A DNA stretch of 64,000 bases from Asticcacaulis excentricus CB 48 (GTDB lineage: Bacteria; Pseudomonadota; Alphaproteobacteria; Caulobacterales; Caulobacteraceae): positions 1,251,950 through 1,315,949 of the forward strand of contig NC_014817.1 of assembly GCF_000175215.2 (NCBI RefSeq), in the 5' to 3' direction. Below, in pieces: positions 31,621 through 40,174 of this stretch. Both the position numbers and the translations under genes were made by a program. How positions within the stretch are numbered: position 1 is the first letter of the stretch; the number at the start of each line of letters is the position of its first letter. The notes under the pieces were generated by a model. The model was not told the origin of the DNA, made no database searches, and saw only the letters and a list, made by a program, of their open reading frames with translations.

Positions 31621-32586
31621 ATGGGCCAGGTTGCACCCAAACAGGCTGAATCTCCCGCACTAGAGCCCGCTGACGCGGCTCTGGCCGCGGCGATGGAGCC
31701 CAAGCTGATCAATTTGATGCAGCAGTCCGAGGCCCTTGTCAGCCTGATGCGTGAGTTCTTTCAGCAACTCGACAGACGTCGTGCCGAAGAATTCGCCGTT
31801 ATCGCCGGCTATATCGCCAAGGCCAAGGAAGAGATCCGCGAACTGCGTCCGCATGATCTTTCGCAGGAGCGTATCCCGACGGCAGGAGCTGAGCTGGAAG
31901 CCATCACCCGCGATACCGAAAACGCCACGCACAACATCATGAACGCCGCCGAAGCGATCATGGGCATGGATGTGTCGGACCCCAAGGCCTATAAGGCGGC
32001 GGTGGACGACGAGGTGATGAAGATTTTCGAAGCCTGCTCGTTCCAGGACATCACCGGCCAGCGCGTGTCGAAGGTCGTCAACGTCCTCAAGCAGATCGAG
32101 GAGCGCGTCGGCAAGCTGGCGGCTACGCTGGGTGTCGAGGACAAGGATGTCGAGCTGTCCGAGCGTGAAAAGCGCGCCCGCGACCTGTTGCTCAACGGTC
32201 CCGCCATTGGGGGGCCGGAAACCCGTCAGGAAGCCATCGACGCCATGTTCGATGAAGCCCCTGCGGCGGCCCCGGAACTGAAGGTGCAGGCCCCCAAGGT
32301 CGAAGCGCCTAAAGTTGAGCCTAAGCCGGAACCGAAGCCTGAGCCCAAGCCGGAACCGGTGGCCAAGGCGGCGCCTGCACCGGCCCCGGCTCCCGCGCCT
32401 GTGGCAGCGCCTGCGCCCGCCCCGGCGGCAGGCAACTCTCAGGACGATATCGACGCCCTGTTCGATACCCCGGCGGCCAGCAATGAGCCTCAGTCTCAGG
32501 ATGACATCGACGCCTTGTTCGACATGTCGCCGGAAGAACTGAACAAGACCAATTCGCAGGACGATATCGACGCCCTGTTCGACTGA
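31621..32586 (+). CDS. cheZ: CheZ-like CheY-P phosphatase with repeated tail
   Basis: A 321-residue phosphatase that accelerates dephosphorylation of CheY-P. The helical core (about 25-170) includes QDITGQRVSKVVNVL, with Asp143 and Gln147 matching the catalytic pair of E. coli CheZ in both identity and number. A Pro/Ala/Lys/Glu linker (about 212-272) leads to three exact copies of SQDDIDALFD (273-282, 292-301, 312-321), plus a diverged copy RQEAIDAMFD at 202-211. In E. coli CheZ a single C-terminal peptide of this type (SQDQVDDLLD) binds CheY. A terminator follows at 32651-32684. Confidence 0.88.
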   Translation: MGQVAPKQAESPALEPADAALAAAMEPKLINLMQQSEALVSLMREFFQQLDRRRAEEFAVIAGYIAKAKEEIRELRPHDLSQERIPTAGAELEAITRDTENATHNIMNAAEAIMGMDVSDPKAYKAAVDDEVMKIFEACSFQDITGQRVSKVVNVLKQIEERVGKLAATLGVEDKDVELSEREKRARDLLLNGPAIGGPETRQEAIDAMFDEAPAAAPELKVQAPKVEAPKVEPKPEPKPEPKPEPVAKAAPAPAPAPAPVAAPAPAPAAGNSQDDIDALFDTPAASNEPQSQDDIDALFDMSPEELNKTNSQDDIDALFD

Positions 32587-32650
32587 TCCCATAACGGACA
32601 AGGCCGGTCAACGGCCTGTCCCGCAGGCCTTCGTGATGGTGGCCTTCGCA

Positions 32651-32684
32651 AAACCCCTTCCGTCCCTATCCGGAAGGGGTTTTT
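32651..32684 (+). terminator. Intrinsic terminator of cheY-cheZ
   Basis: ACCCCTTCCG pairs with CGGAAGGGGT around an 8-base loop, with flanking A/T pairs, and is followed by TTTTG. It lies 65 bases after the cheZ stop. Confidence 0.85.
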
Positions 32685-32760
32685 GCTGTGCTATTTGGGT
32701 GATAGGATAAGCAAAGACGTTGCCTTCCAATGCATCGGAGGACGGTCATAGGGGGAGAGC

Positions 32761-33177
32761 ATGAAGCGTCTGAGTGTATTGTTCTGTGCGGTATCTCTTT
32801 TGGCAACGCCGGCTTTGGCCTGCCGAAGTTCTATGTCGGAAACGCCGATCCTGTTTGATGAAGTACCGATGGCGCCGAAAGAGACCTTTATCGCGCAGGT
32901 CAGAGTGCTTGAATATACGACGCTGGACGGGGAGGGCGTCATCGCCGTCGAACCGCTGTCCGTATTGAGCGATCACGCGAGGCCCAGACGATTGCTGCTG
33001 AGCTACCATATCCTCTCCAGTTGCGACCGTGGGCCGCGCGTGGGAGAGGAGGGCATAGTCGCTGGAAAGATAGTGTCTGAAACGGACGGCGAAATGCGCA
33101 TATTCCCTTACCGGGGGCCATCCAAAGCGCGTTTGAGCACGATCCGCCGCGAGGGCGGTCGCCTCGAAGTCTATTAA
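32761..33177 (+). CDS. Exported hypothetical protein
   Basis: A 138-residue protein with a signal peptide (1-20, ending ATPALA) and then Cys21 plus another Cys near 88. It has a predominantly beta-strand mature part (FIAQVRVLEYTTLDGEGVIAVEPLSVL). ALAC could also be read as a lipobox. No family recognised. A GGGGGAGAG ribosome site precedes the ATG. It is convergent with the response-regulator gene at 33180. Confidence 0.7.
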   Translation: MKRLSVLFCAVSLLATPALACRSSMSETPILFDEVPMAPKETFIAQVRVLEYTTLDGEGVIAVEPLSVLSDHARPRRLLLSYHILSSCDRGPRVGEEGIVAGKIVSETDGEMRIFPYRGPSKARLSTIRREGGRLEVY

Positions 33178-33179
33178 TA

Positions 33180-33602
33180 TCAGGCCCTTAGCGCCGCCAG
33201 TTGCTGCGACAAGTCGGTCTGGTCGCGGCTGTCGATGGAAGTGCAAATCTGCTTCACATCGACATAGCTGAACGGTTTGGGCAGCAGATAGTCGGCCTGT
33301 TCGCGGCGCGCCTTGTTGAGCATGGTGCGGATCATCACCGGGTCATTACGCTGACCGGCAGACATGATGCCGATGGGGGTGCCGGGGGCGCGCTCACGCA
33401 ATTCCGCCATGTGGTCCAACACATTGTCTTCGCCCAGAAAAATGTCGGCGAGTATCAGGTAGAAGCGCGCGACATCGAGCTGCGCGCGGGCCTCGGTCAA
33501 GGAACTGGCCGTGACCACTTCGCAGCCCTGCTGCGCGAACATGCGGGCGATGATACGCGCCTGAGTGGCGCTGTCTTCGATGATCAGGACGGTTCGCGAC
33601 AC
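33180..33602 (-). CDS. Single-domain response regulator
   Basis: A 140-residue receiver-only protein with conserved Glu9-Asp10, phospho-acceptor Asp53 (ILADIFLG), Ser81 in place of Thr (IMSAGQ) and Lys109 (LPKPF). No output domain follows, so it works by protein-protein contact or in a phosphorelay. The partner kinase is not encoded nearby. Position among cheY, cheZ and tipF-like genes suggests motility or cell-cycle signalling. Confidence 0.85.
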   Translation of the reverse strand: MSRTVLIIEDSATQARIIARMFAQQGCEVVTASSLTEARAQLDVARFYLILADIFLGEDNVLDHMAELRERAPGTPIGIMSAGQRNDPVMIRTMLNKARREQADYLLPKPFSYVDVKQICTSIDSRDQTDLSQQLAALRA

Positions 33603-33692
33603 GGCGCCACCCCAGGAGTGTTTATGACATCCTTATTTTGGATGCGACCTGTTGACAAAACATTACTGGGGAACGCGACCTGACGTTGTTAT

Positions 33693-34595
33693 TTACCACG
33701 CCAGAGCGGTGGAAACGTAACGGGCGCAGGCCTTTTCGCTTTCCAGCACCTTGACCAGCAATTGTGCGTCCAGTTGGCCCTCGGCGTTGGTTGCCTCAAG
33801 GGCGTGGATGCCGGCCGCGATAAAGACGAGGTCGAGCCCCTGACCATTGGCCCCCAGCACATCGGTGGGCAGGCCGTCGCCGATGGCGAGAATGCGCGAT
33901 TTATCCACCTCACGCCCGACCACCGCGTTCAGGGCCCGATAGCAGAGGTCGTAGATGGGGGCGTAGGGTTTGCCCGCCATGATCACGTCGCCGCCAAAGG
34001 CCATATAGATGTCGGCCAGTGTCCCGGCGCAGTAGATGATCTGATCACCCCGCTGCACGATGCGGTCGGGGTTGGCGCAGATCATCGGAATGCCGCGCTG
34101 AGCGGCGGCTTTCAGGTCGGGGTGGTACTGCTCCAGCGTGTCGTTTTCGTCGTCGAACAGGCCGGTGCAGGAGATGAAGGCAGCCGTGTCGGGCGTGCCG
34201 CTCAGATCGACGCCCAGGCCCTCATATAGTGGCGCGTCGCGTTCCGGCCCGATGACCCAGGCCGCCCCTTTCTGAGCATAGTCTTTCAGGAAGGTGCGCG
34301 TGGCGTCACCCGACGACACAATGGCCGAAAAAGCGTCCTCATAGACGCCCAGATCGGCCAGTTGCGCCTTCAGCCCGTCCTGCGGGCGCGGGGAGTTGGA
34401 AATCAGCACCACTGGCCCGCGCTCGGCCTTAAAGCGGCGCAGCGCGTCATAGGCTTCGGGAAAATGCCGCCTGCCATTATGGATGACGCCCCAGATGTCG
34501 CAAAAAACCGCGTCATACTCAGCGGCGATGTCGGACAGATGGGTCAGCAGGTGCGGGGCGATCATGGCGGGCCTTTCGTTGAGAGCGGCCTTCAT
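33693..34595 (-). CDS. HAD class IIA (NagD-like) hydrolase
   Basis: A 300-residue cytoplasmic HAD phosphatase with a C2 cap. It shows motif I FCDIWGVIHNG, motif II VLISNSPRP, the late Lys motif MAGKPYAPIYDLC and motif IV AIGDGLPTDVLGANGQGLD. It fits the TIGR01459-type subgroup common in Alphaproteobacteria, whose substrate is not established. ATG at 34595 or the internal Met11 may be the start. Confidence 0.88.
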   Translation of the reverse strand: MKAALNERPAMIAPHLLTHLSDIAAEYDAVFCDIWGVIHNGRRHFPEAYDALRRFKAERGPVVLISNSPRPQDGLKAQLADLGVYEDAFSAIVSSGDATRTFLKDYAQKGAAWVIGPERDAPLYEGLGVDLSGTPDTAAFISCTGLFDDENDTLEQYHPDLKAAAQRGIPMICANPDRIVQRGDQIIYCAGTLADIYMAFGGDVIMAGKPYAPIYDLCYRALNAVVGREVDKSRILAIGDGLPTDVLGANGQGLDLVFIAAGIHALEATNAEGQLDAQLLVKVLESEKACARYVSTALAW

Positions 34596-34666
34596 AGAGC
34601 AAGCGCCGGGAAAGGGGAATCCGGTTTTTCACTGAAAGGACAGGGCAGGCGCCCCAGCGCGACGCC

Positions 34667-35734
34667 TTATTTCAGAACGCTGGCCACGTCCACCAGTTCG
34701 ACCTCGTGCATCTGGTTCAGATAGGCGTCGAAATACGGCTTGTGCGACGCGCCAACGACGCTCAGCACACGCGCTCCCGGTGTCTTGACAAAGGCGGCGC
34801 GGATATTGGCCACCATGCGCAGGTTACGCACCTCCCACCAGCCGACATACTGACGGCCCCAATACTCCGGGGTCTTGTCCGCCGCCGCCTTTCCGAAGTC
34901 GGATGTGATGGCATACATCTGCATCGGCGGGCTGTTGTAATAGCGGAACAGGTTCAACATACCGGTCGCCGCATTGGCGTCGGCGGCCGGCGCGGGCGGG
35001 GTGGGGTTCTTCGGGCTCGACCAGATGCGGGTGATGGCCGCTTCGAAGCCCGGATCTTCGCTTTGAACCGCATCCGAGGTGTGATCGTCGGTGGCATAGA
35101 CGCGCTCAAGGCCGCTGCGCGCCGCCAGCACCGCCGCGATCTGATAGTTTTCATTAGGGGCCGCGGCAATGTCGGTCAGCAGTTTAAGCAGGGCCGCGTC
35201 GATGCCGTCGCCGACGCGCCGTTCTGCGACGGGTAGTCGCAGCCACTGCACCAGCGCCGACGCCCGCTCATTGGCGGCCAGAAGCGTCGCCGCCAGACGG
35301 CGACGCGCCGCAGGGGTGGGGTTGGCGGGCCACGATGCCAGCATCGCCTCCGCCTGCGCACAGGCGGTGGGCACATCAAGGCCCGTGGCCTTTTGCGCCG
35401 CGTCGGTGGGGCGGCAATACTGATCGGCAACGCCGGGGTAAATCGTCGGATAGCGGCGTAACTGATCGCATTGCATGCCGGAGAGGGCTTCGATGGTGAT
35501 GACCGTCGGCTTATAGGCCGCCAGCTTGTCGAGAAGCGCGTTCATCGAGGCCGGATCAAATTTTTCGAGATTGCTAAGGTGGATGCTGCCCAGCACCAAA
35601 ACCTGGGTCTTCGGCCCGGCGACCAAAGGCTTCCAGGTGGTTGGATCAAAGGCTGGGGTTTGCGCCGTTGCGGGGACCCCCAGCGACAAAGCTAAAGCGA
35701 CCCCCAGACCCGCACGTACCCAGAAATTCTTCAT
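34667..35734 (-). CDS. Exported DUF5694 (TraB/PrgY-like) protein
   Basis: A 355-residue protein with a signal peptide (1-24, ending VPATAQ). The fold pattern resembles TraB/TIKI-like putative metalloproteases: LVLGSIHLSN near the N-terminus (conserved His), ITIEALSG (Glu) and VLSVVGASHKPYFDAYL at the end. This suits DUF5694. Enzymatic activity is not established. It is monocistronic, next to a decayed region upstream. Confidence 0.78.
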   Translation of the reverse strand: MKNFWVRAGLGVALALSLGVPATAQTPAFDPTTWKPLVAGPKTQVLVLGSIHLSNLEKFDPASMNALLDKLAAYKPTVITIEALSGMQCDQLRRYPTIYPGVADQYCRPTDAAQKATGLDVPTACAQAEAMLASWPANPTPAARRRLAATLLAANERASALVQWLRLPVAERRVGDGIDAALLKLLTDIAAAPNENYQIAAVLAARSGLERVYATDDHTSDAVQSEDPGFEAAITRIWSSPKNPTPPAPAADANAATGMLNLFRYYNSPPMQMYAITSDFGKAAADKTPEYWGRQYVGWWEVRNLRMVANIRAAFVKTPGARVLSVVGASHKPYFDAYLNQMHEVELVDVASVLK

Positions 35735-35834
35735 GATGTCCCCTTGTGGTTCGTCACCCGTAACAGCCTACCACAGGTTCGGCCCGCGTCTATACTTTAT
35801 ACGTTCCGGCTTCGCGGGGCTTTGCAAAAAGGCC

Positions 35835-36120
35835 TCAGTCGCGAAGCCACGGATTAAACACCGGTACGCGGGCTTTTCCACAGTCCTGCGTATCGCGGGT
35901 GACGAGGGTCAGGCCGTGGCACAGGGGGGCCAATGACCAGATCCAGGTGTGAGAAGGTAGAACGCTACTTACGGCCATCTTCGACCAGCCGCCGCCAGCG
36001 CAGCATCACCACTTCTCTGACCGGCAGCTCGCGTTGCGTAAGCAGCGGGCGGATGCGGTGATTGAGCCAGTCGTTCAGCTCGCTGCGCCGGGTGGCGTCC
36101 TCAAGCCGCCAGTAGCCGGG
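35835..36120 (-). pseudogene. vapC-like PIN toxin remnant
   Basis: Reading the minus strand from 36117, the translation GYWRLEDATRRSELNDWLN...LPVREVVMLRWRRLVEDGRK matches the middle of VapC PIN-domain toxins. It then meets a stop (TAG, 35965-35967). Beyond a frame change near the G6 run (35924-35929), the end CHGLTLVTRDTQDC...VPVFNPW is the typical VapC C-terminus. The N-terminal third with the first catalytic Asp is missing or unrecognisable. No antitoxin is visible. A dead type II toxin gene. Confidence 0.75.
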
Positions 36121-36155
36121 GAGAGCAGGGGGGCGAGATAATCTGGCCGTGCTGA

Positions 36156-36671
36156 CTAGAATTGTACTGGGCCGAGCGACGTTAAAGACCCCAAAGATCG
36201 CTTTTCAAACTGCGCCCCTCCCTTTGAATAGAGCTTCTTATCGAGCGCTTTCACAAGCGGTTCGCGGGCTTTGTGATGTTTGAATACGGAAGGAACGTGC
36301 CGCAGGAAGCGCGAATATCCATCCTGATGCGCGGATCGCATCTCGGAATCAATGAAGTTACGCAAGGCCATAGCGCTATCGCGATCATAGGCCCACAGAT
36401 TGCGCCCTCGTTAGGAGATCAGGAAATACAGATCATCAGGCCCGTTCAGGCGGTGTTTGGATCTGAAATGACGGGCTGCGGACCGAACGGAACCCGTGCT
36501 GCTTCCGGGGCGGCTGCGCCAATAATGGCTTTGCGCCCACAATTGAGGTTCATATCCGTCTGGTAGGTCGTGACTGCCACCTTGCAGGGGGCCATGCAGC
36601 CCCGGATAATATAAGGCGGAGAGCCATTTATGGCCACAACCATCCACATACTGATGATAGTCAAACGCCAT
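36156..36671 (-). pseudogene. Unidentified broken gene
   Basis: One minus-strand frame runs from ATG at 36671 (and stays open upstream to 36825) through KWLSALYYPGLHGPLQGG and LNGPDDLYFLIS. It is interrupted by a TAA at 36411-36413 and continues in the same frame through RGRNLWAYDRDSAMALRNFI to a stop at 36156. The text looks protein-like on both sides of the stop, so it is probably a decayed gene. I do not recognise the family. The sequence is less G+C-rich than its neighbours. Confidence 0.45.
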
Positions 36672-36827
36672 ATTGATTTTAAAGTAGGCGATGTCGTCCC
36701 GGCGCTTGATCCTGCGATAGGTTGCAAACTCAAACTCAGCCGGACATGTGCGTATCGGACAGTGAATAGCGAGCCGATGCGGGACGGCATTGCATTTGTC
36801 TAGCCCTGTAACAGCATCACTTCGACC

Positions 36828-38105
36828 TTAAGCTCGGCGGCGTTGCGGCGGCAGCGTCGATTTGATGAAGCCCGCCGGCGGGGCGGTTTCCAGCAGCACC
36901 TGCTCCTTGATGGCGCGCGGTTCGCCGAACAAGTGGCCTTGCGCGTAGGCGACTTCGATTTCGAGGATGTCCACCACCTGACGCTCGTTCTCCACCTTTT
37001 CGGCGATGACGTCGATGCCATAGCGCGCCAGCAGGTTGGCGTAGTCGCCGGCGTGGATGTCTTTGAGGAATCGCAGAGCCGGCTTACCGTCGATATTCAT
37101 CAGCTGATCGAGCAGCACATTGGCCCCTATCTTCACATAGCGCACGTCTGAACGTTGCAGGTCGGTCAGGTCGAGGTCGATCGAGGTGATCTTGTCCAGC
37201 GAGAACTTGAAGCCCATATCGGCCAGCCGCGCCATGTGGCGCGCTTCCATGGCGCCGCGCGCCGCATAAGCATCCTGCCCCAGCTCGAAGATCACCGAGC
37301 CGGCCAAATCGCGGTTTTCGTTGAGAAATTCCAGGAACTGCGGGAAGAAAACTTCATCGCGTAGCGAGGTCAGTGAGATGTTGCAGAAGATGCCGATGCG
37401 GCGGTCCTGCTTGGCCAGACGGCGCACGATCTGCACGCAACGGAACAACAGCAGGTTGTCGATGGAAGGTACCAGACCTTCGGGTTCGGCCACAGACAGA
37501 TATTCGGCGGGCATCAGCACGCGCCCTGTGGCATCGCGCAGGCGCGAGAAGCTTTCGTAATAGATGGTCTTGCGCTGCGGCAGAGAAACGACCGGTTGCA
37601 GATAGAGGTCCACCCGATTTTCGATCAGCGCTTGACGCACGGTCTCAATCAGGGCCATGGCCTGCTGTTCCTGACGCGACAAAGGGGCGGGTGGTGCGAC
37701 CTGCGCCGGTCCGGTCTTCCAATCAGACAGGCGTTCCTCAATGCTTTCGCCCAACTTAAGCACCAGGTTTTCCAGCATCTTGACCTCGGTGGTCAGCTCA
37801 TCGGTGCGGCCGACGCGCTGGTGCTGCATCTGATCAGCCAGCTCAACCATGTCTTTCTGAGTGACATCAATGGCCTCGACCATCAGTCGGTGAGCGTCGC
37901 GTACCAGATGAATCTCTTTGGAGAGGCGGCGTTCAGACAGGTATTGATTGACGAAGTTGTGGATGGCGAAACACACGGCCATCGTCGCCAGTGCCGCCGC
38001 GATACACGCGCCGGTGTCCGATCCCCCCGCATAGAGGGCCATAGCCGCGCCCATGGATAGGAACAGATAGGTTCCCATCAGCAATATGGAGGTCAGTCTT
38101 CCCAT
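36828..38105 (-). CDS. tipF: TipF-like flagellar c-di-GMP receptor (EAL)
   Basis: A 425-residue protein with two N-terminal membrane spans (about 5-25 and 33-50), a coiled-coil region (about 60-125) and a C-terminal EAL-type domain (about 150-415). The EAL signature is altered to ESF at 184-186 (YYESFSRLR), keeping the Glu. The metal/DDFG-like region reads SLDKITS, so phosphodiesterase activity is unlikely. This plan matches Caulobacter TipF, which binds c-di-GMP at the pole and recruits flagellar components. It lies downstream of a receiver gene. Substrate binding without hydrolysis is inferred from known TipF. Confidence 0.85.
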   Translation of the reverse strand: MGRLTSILLMGTYLFLSMGAAMALYAGGSDTGACIAAALATMAVCFAIHNFVNQYLSERRLSKEIHLVRDAHRLMVEAIDVTQKDMVELADQMQHQRVGRTDELTTEVKMLENLVLKLGESIEERLSDWKTGPAQVAPPAPLSRQEQQAMALIETVRQALIENRVDLYLQPVVSLPQRKTIYYESFSRLRDATGRVLMPAEYLSVAEPEGLVPSIDNLLLFRCVQIVRRLAKQDRRIGIFCNISLTSLRDEVFFPQFLEFLNENRDLAGSVIFELGQDAYAARGAMEARHMARLADMGFKFSLDKITSIDLDLTDLQRSDVRYVKIGANVLLDQLMNIDGKPALRFLKDIHAGDYANLLARYGIDVIAEKVENERQVVDILEIEVAYAQGHLFGEPRAIKEQVLLETAPPAGFIKSTLPPQRRRA

Positions 38106-38225
38106 CGGGTGTCCCTGTCGAACAGCCGCGCAGAATCGCGCCGGGGGCGACTATGCGGCGATTTGCGGGCTAAGCCAAGCGCGCGTTAAGATTTATGAAC
38201 AACCCGTTAAGCGAGCCGGGCGCGA

Positions 38226-38723
38226 CTAGGCGAGAAGCCCGTCACTGGCGCGGCGCAGGGGGCCATTGTAAGGCTGATCGGCCTTGCGACGACGGTCGGG
38301 GCCGAAATAGTTTGCGCAGCGAATATAGGGGCGCGGGCGCATGACCACGGCGTCGAGGCGGCTGAGGAGGGCGCGGGCGGTGAGCGGCTTGGCCACGAAC
38401 TCATTGACCCCGGCGTCGCGTGCTTCGACCACGCGTGAGCGTTCGGAATGGCCGGTGATCATCACCACGGGCAGGTAGGGATTGATCGAGTCGCTGGCCG
38501 TACGCAGCATCCGCGTGAATTCGACCCCGTCGATGGGGTACATGTTAAAATCGACCAACGCTATATCGGCTGGGAACTGCCGCAGCAGGTCGAAGGCCTC
38601 GGCACCGTCGCGCGCTTCGCGCACGTCCCGGATGCCCGACCCCTTGAGGATGGCCAGAACGATGGAACGCATGTGCTGATTGTCTTCAACCAGCAGAATT
38701 TTCAGGGCACCGTAATCTGCCAT
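38226..38723 (-). CDS. CheY-like receiver with GPDRR tail
   Basis: A 165-residue protein counted from ATG at 38723, which follows GGGGGA (an upstream TTG is less likely). The receiver has an acidic pair (VEDN), phospho-acceptor Asp (LVDFNM, residue 58), Thr (MITGHS) and Lys (AKPL). A 40-residue tail contains RPRPYIRCANYFGPDRRRK. This Arg-rich tail recurs in alphaproteobacterial receivers whose function is not defined. It lies 120 bases upstream of the tipF-like gene on the same strand, suggesting a link to flagellar or polar signalling. Confidence 0.85.
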   Translation of the reverse strand: MADYGALKILLVEDNQHMRSIVLAILKGSGIRDVREARDGAEAFDLLRQFPADIALVDFNMYPIDGVEFTRMLRTASDSINPYLPVVMITGHSERSRVVEARDAGVNEFVAKPLTARALLSRLDAVVMRPRPYIRCANYFGPDRRRKADQPYNGPLRRASDGLLA

Positions 38724-38957
38724 ATCCCCCAAAGTCCGGATAACGCTCTGCCCCTGCTGTTATGTAAAGGCGGCGTTGTTTTTGCAAACCTGTGACAAAG
38801 AGTAGCGCTGTTACGATGAAGGCGCAGTGAGATCAAGCCTAAATAAGCATCCGATTTATGGGCGACGGGCTCAAAGCGGCGAAGTGTCGCAAGTAAGTTG
38901 AAAATCAAGAATATTATTATACGATAAACGATTTTATGTACGGTAATATGTACCCTT

Positions 38958-39854
38958 TTATTGCGCGCTGGACGCAATCCACAACGACGGGTCGAGTGCG
39001 CGGTCGCGCCATTTCAACCGCCAGCAAAGATGCGGCCCCGTCGCGCGGCCTTTCTGCCCCACCTGACCGATAATCTGCCCCATCGTCACGAAATCACCCG
39101 CCTTTACGGTCAGGGTGGACAGGTGCAGATACATGCTGATAAGGCCTTGCCCGTGGTCGAGCAGAATCAAGCCGCCTTCGAAATGCAGGTCGGGTTCGGC
39201 CAGCGCCACGCGCGCCGTTTGGGGAGCGTAGACGGGCGTGCCTTCGGGGGCCGCCATGTCGAAGCCGTAGTGCGGGCTTTTCGGTTCGCCATTCAGGATG
39301 CGTTGATTGCCGAAGCGCCCGGAATTGACGAACCGGCGCAAGGGCCATTGATATGGATGGGTGAACCAGATGGCGTCTTCGCGACTGGCGAAGCCGGTGT
39401 TTTTGAGCTCGCGCTCTTTGGCAATGCGTTCCAGAAGCGCCGGGTCTGAGGGGATGACCTGATCAGAGGGCAGGCCGTCGATGCGCTGAGTATCATAGGG
39501 GGTGCGCAGGATTTCGAAATCCATGATCGGGCCCGATCCGATGGACAGGCGTGCCATGGACGGCGCGTCTCGGTCGAAGCCGATGATGAAATCGCCGTGC
39601 GCCGAGGTCAGGCCGCGTGCCGTTCCATCCAGGATGATCTCCTGACGCGGTTCGGCGCGGCCGATGGCAAAGCCGCCCTGCACAAACTTGCCCGTGAGAT
39701 TGTAGGGACCGCTTTTCAGAGTGCGCGTCCACACCGAACCATAGGGTCGCGGATCGGCGTTCAGAAGACCGGGCGTTACGCTACTGGCGAAGCCCAGCGC
39801 GAGCCCGCCTCCTAGAATATGCCGGCGTTTTAGCGTCCGTTCAGAGCTTTCCAT
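38958..39854 (-). CDS. M23-family peptidoglycan endopeptidase
   Basis: A 298-residue exported protein with a possible twin-arginine signal (KRRHILGGGLALG). Its C-terminal LytM domain has the zinc ligands in SPHYGFDMAAPEGTPV (His and Asp), LYLHLS-type text (MYLHLSTL) and GPHLCWRL (His). It should cut peptide cross-links of peptidoglycan in the periplasm, in growth or division. The N-terminal domain is typical of the group. Its start overlaps the DUF2093 gene by 25 bases, so the two are co-transcribed. Confidence 0.9.
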   Translation of the reverse strand: MESSERTLKRRHILGGGLALGFASSVTPGLLNADPRPYGSVWTRTLKSGPYNLTGKFVQGGFAIGRAEPRQEIILDGTARGLTSAHGDFIIGFDRDAPSMARLSIGSGPIMDFEILRTPYDTQRIDGLPSDQVIPSDPALLERIAKERELKNTGFASREDAIWFTHPYQWPLRRFVNSGRFGNQRILNGEPKSPHYGFDMAAPEGTPVYAPQTARVALAEPDLHFEGGLILLDHGQGLISMYLHLSTLTVKAGDFVTMGQIIGQVGQKGRATGPHLCWRLKWRDRALDPSLWIASSAQ

Positions 39855-40048
39855 CGGGCAGTGGCCTCTTCCGGCCCGGCATAGGCCTCCTGCGTGCGGG
39901 GGTTCCAGTAGCGCAGGGCCTCCAGCGGTATCTGCTTGCCCGACACGGCGCAGATCACGAACTTGCCGGGACGCATAACGGCGTATTCACCGTCTCCGTA
40001 ATGGAGGATGGCCTCATCGGGTAGGGGCGGCTTCGCATGCATATTCAT
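39830..40048 (-). CDS. DUF2093 protein
   Basis: A 72-residue protein with the DUF2093 pattern (ILHYGDGEYAVMRPGKFVICAVSG, IPLEALRYWNPRTQEAY). The family is confined mostly to Alphaproteobacteria and its function is unknown. In Rhizobiales it often sits near lpxK and waaA; here it is about 9 kb away and paired with an M23 peptidase. Confidence 0.9.
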   Translation of the reverse strand: MNMHAKPPLPDEAILHYGDGEYAVMRPGKFVICAVSGKQIPLEALRYWNPRTQEAYAGPEEATARWKALNGR

Positions 40049-40174
40049 GTCTTGAACATAAGCCGCTAGCGTGAGGGGATCAAGCGTCTGCAGCGTGTCC
40101 GCGTCATAAAAGCCTGATTGCGCGTGTTGCTGATTTGCGGATAGGTTGTGACCGCCGGGGTGGGGAGGGGTATT

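Noticed and set aside
38106..38225. TTAA motifs resembling CtrA sites upstream of the tipF-like gene
   Set aside because: The TTAA elements are not at the N7 spacing required by the CtrA consensus.
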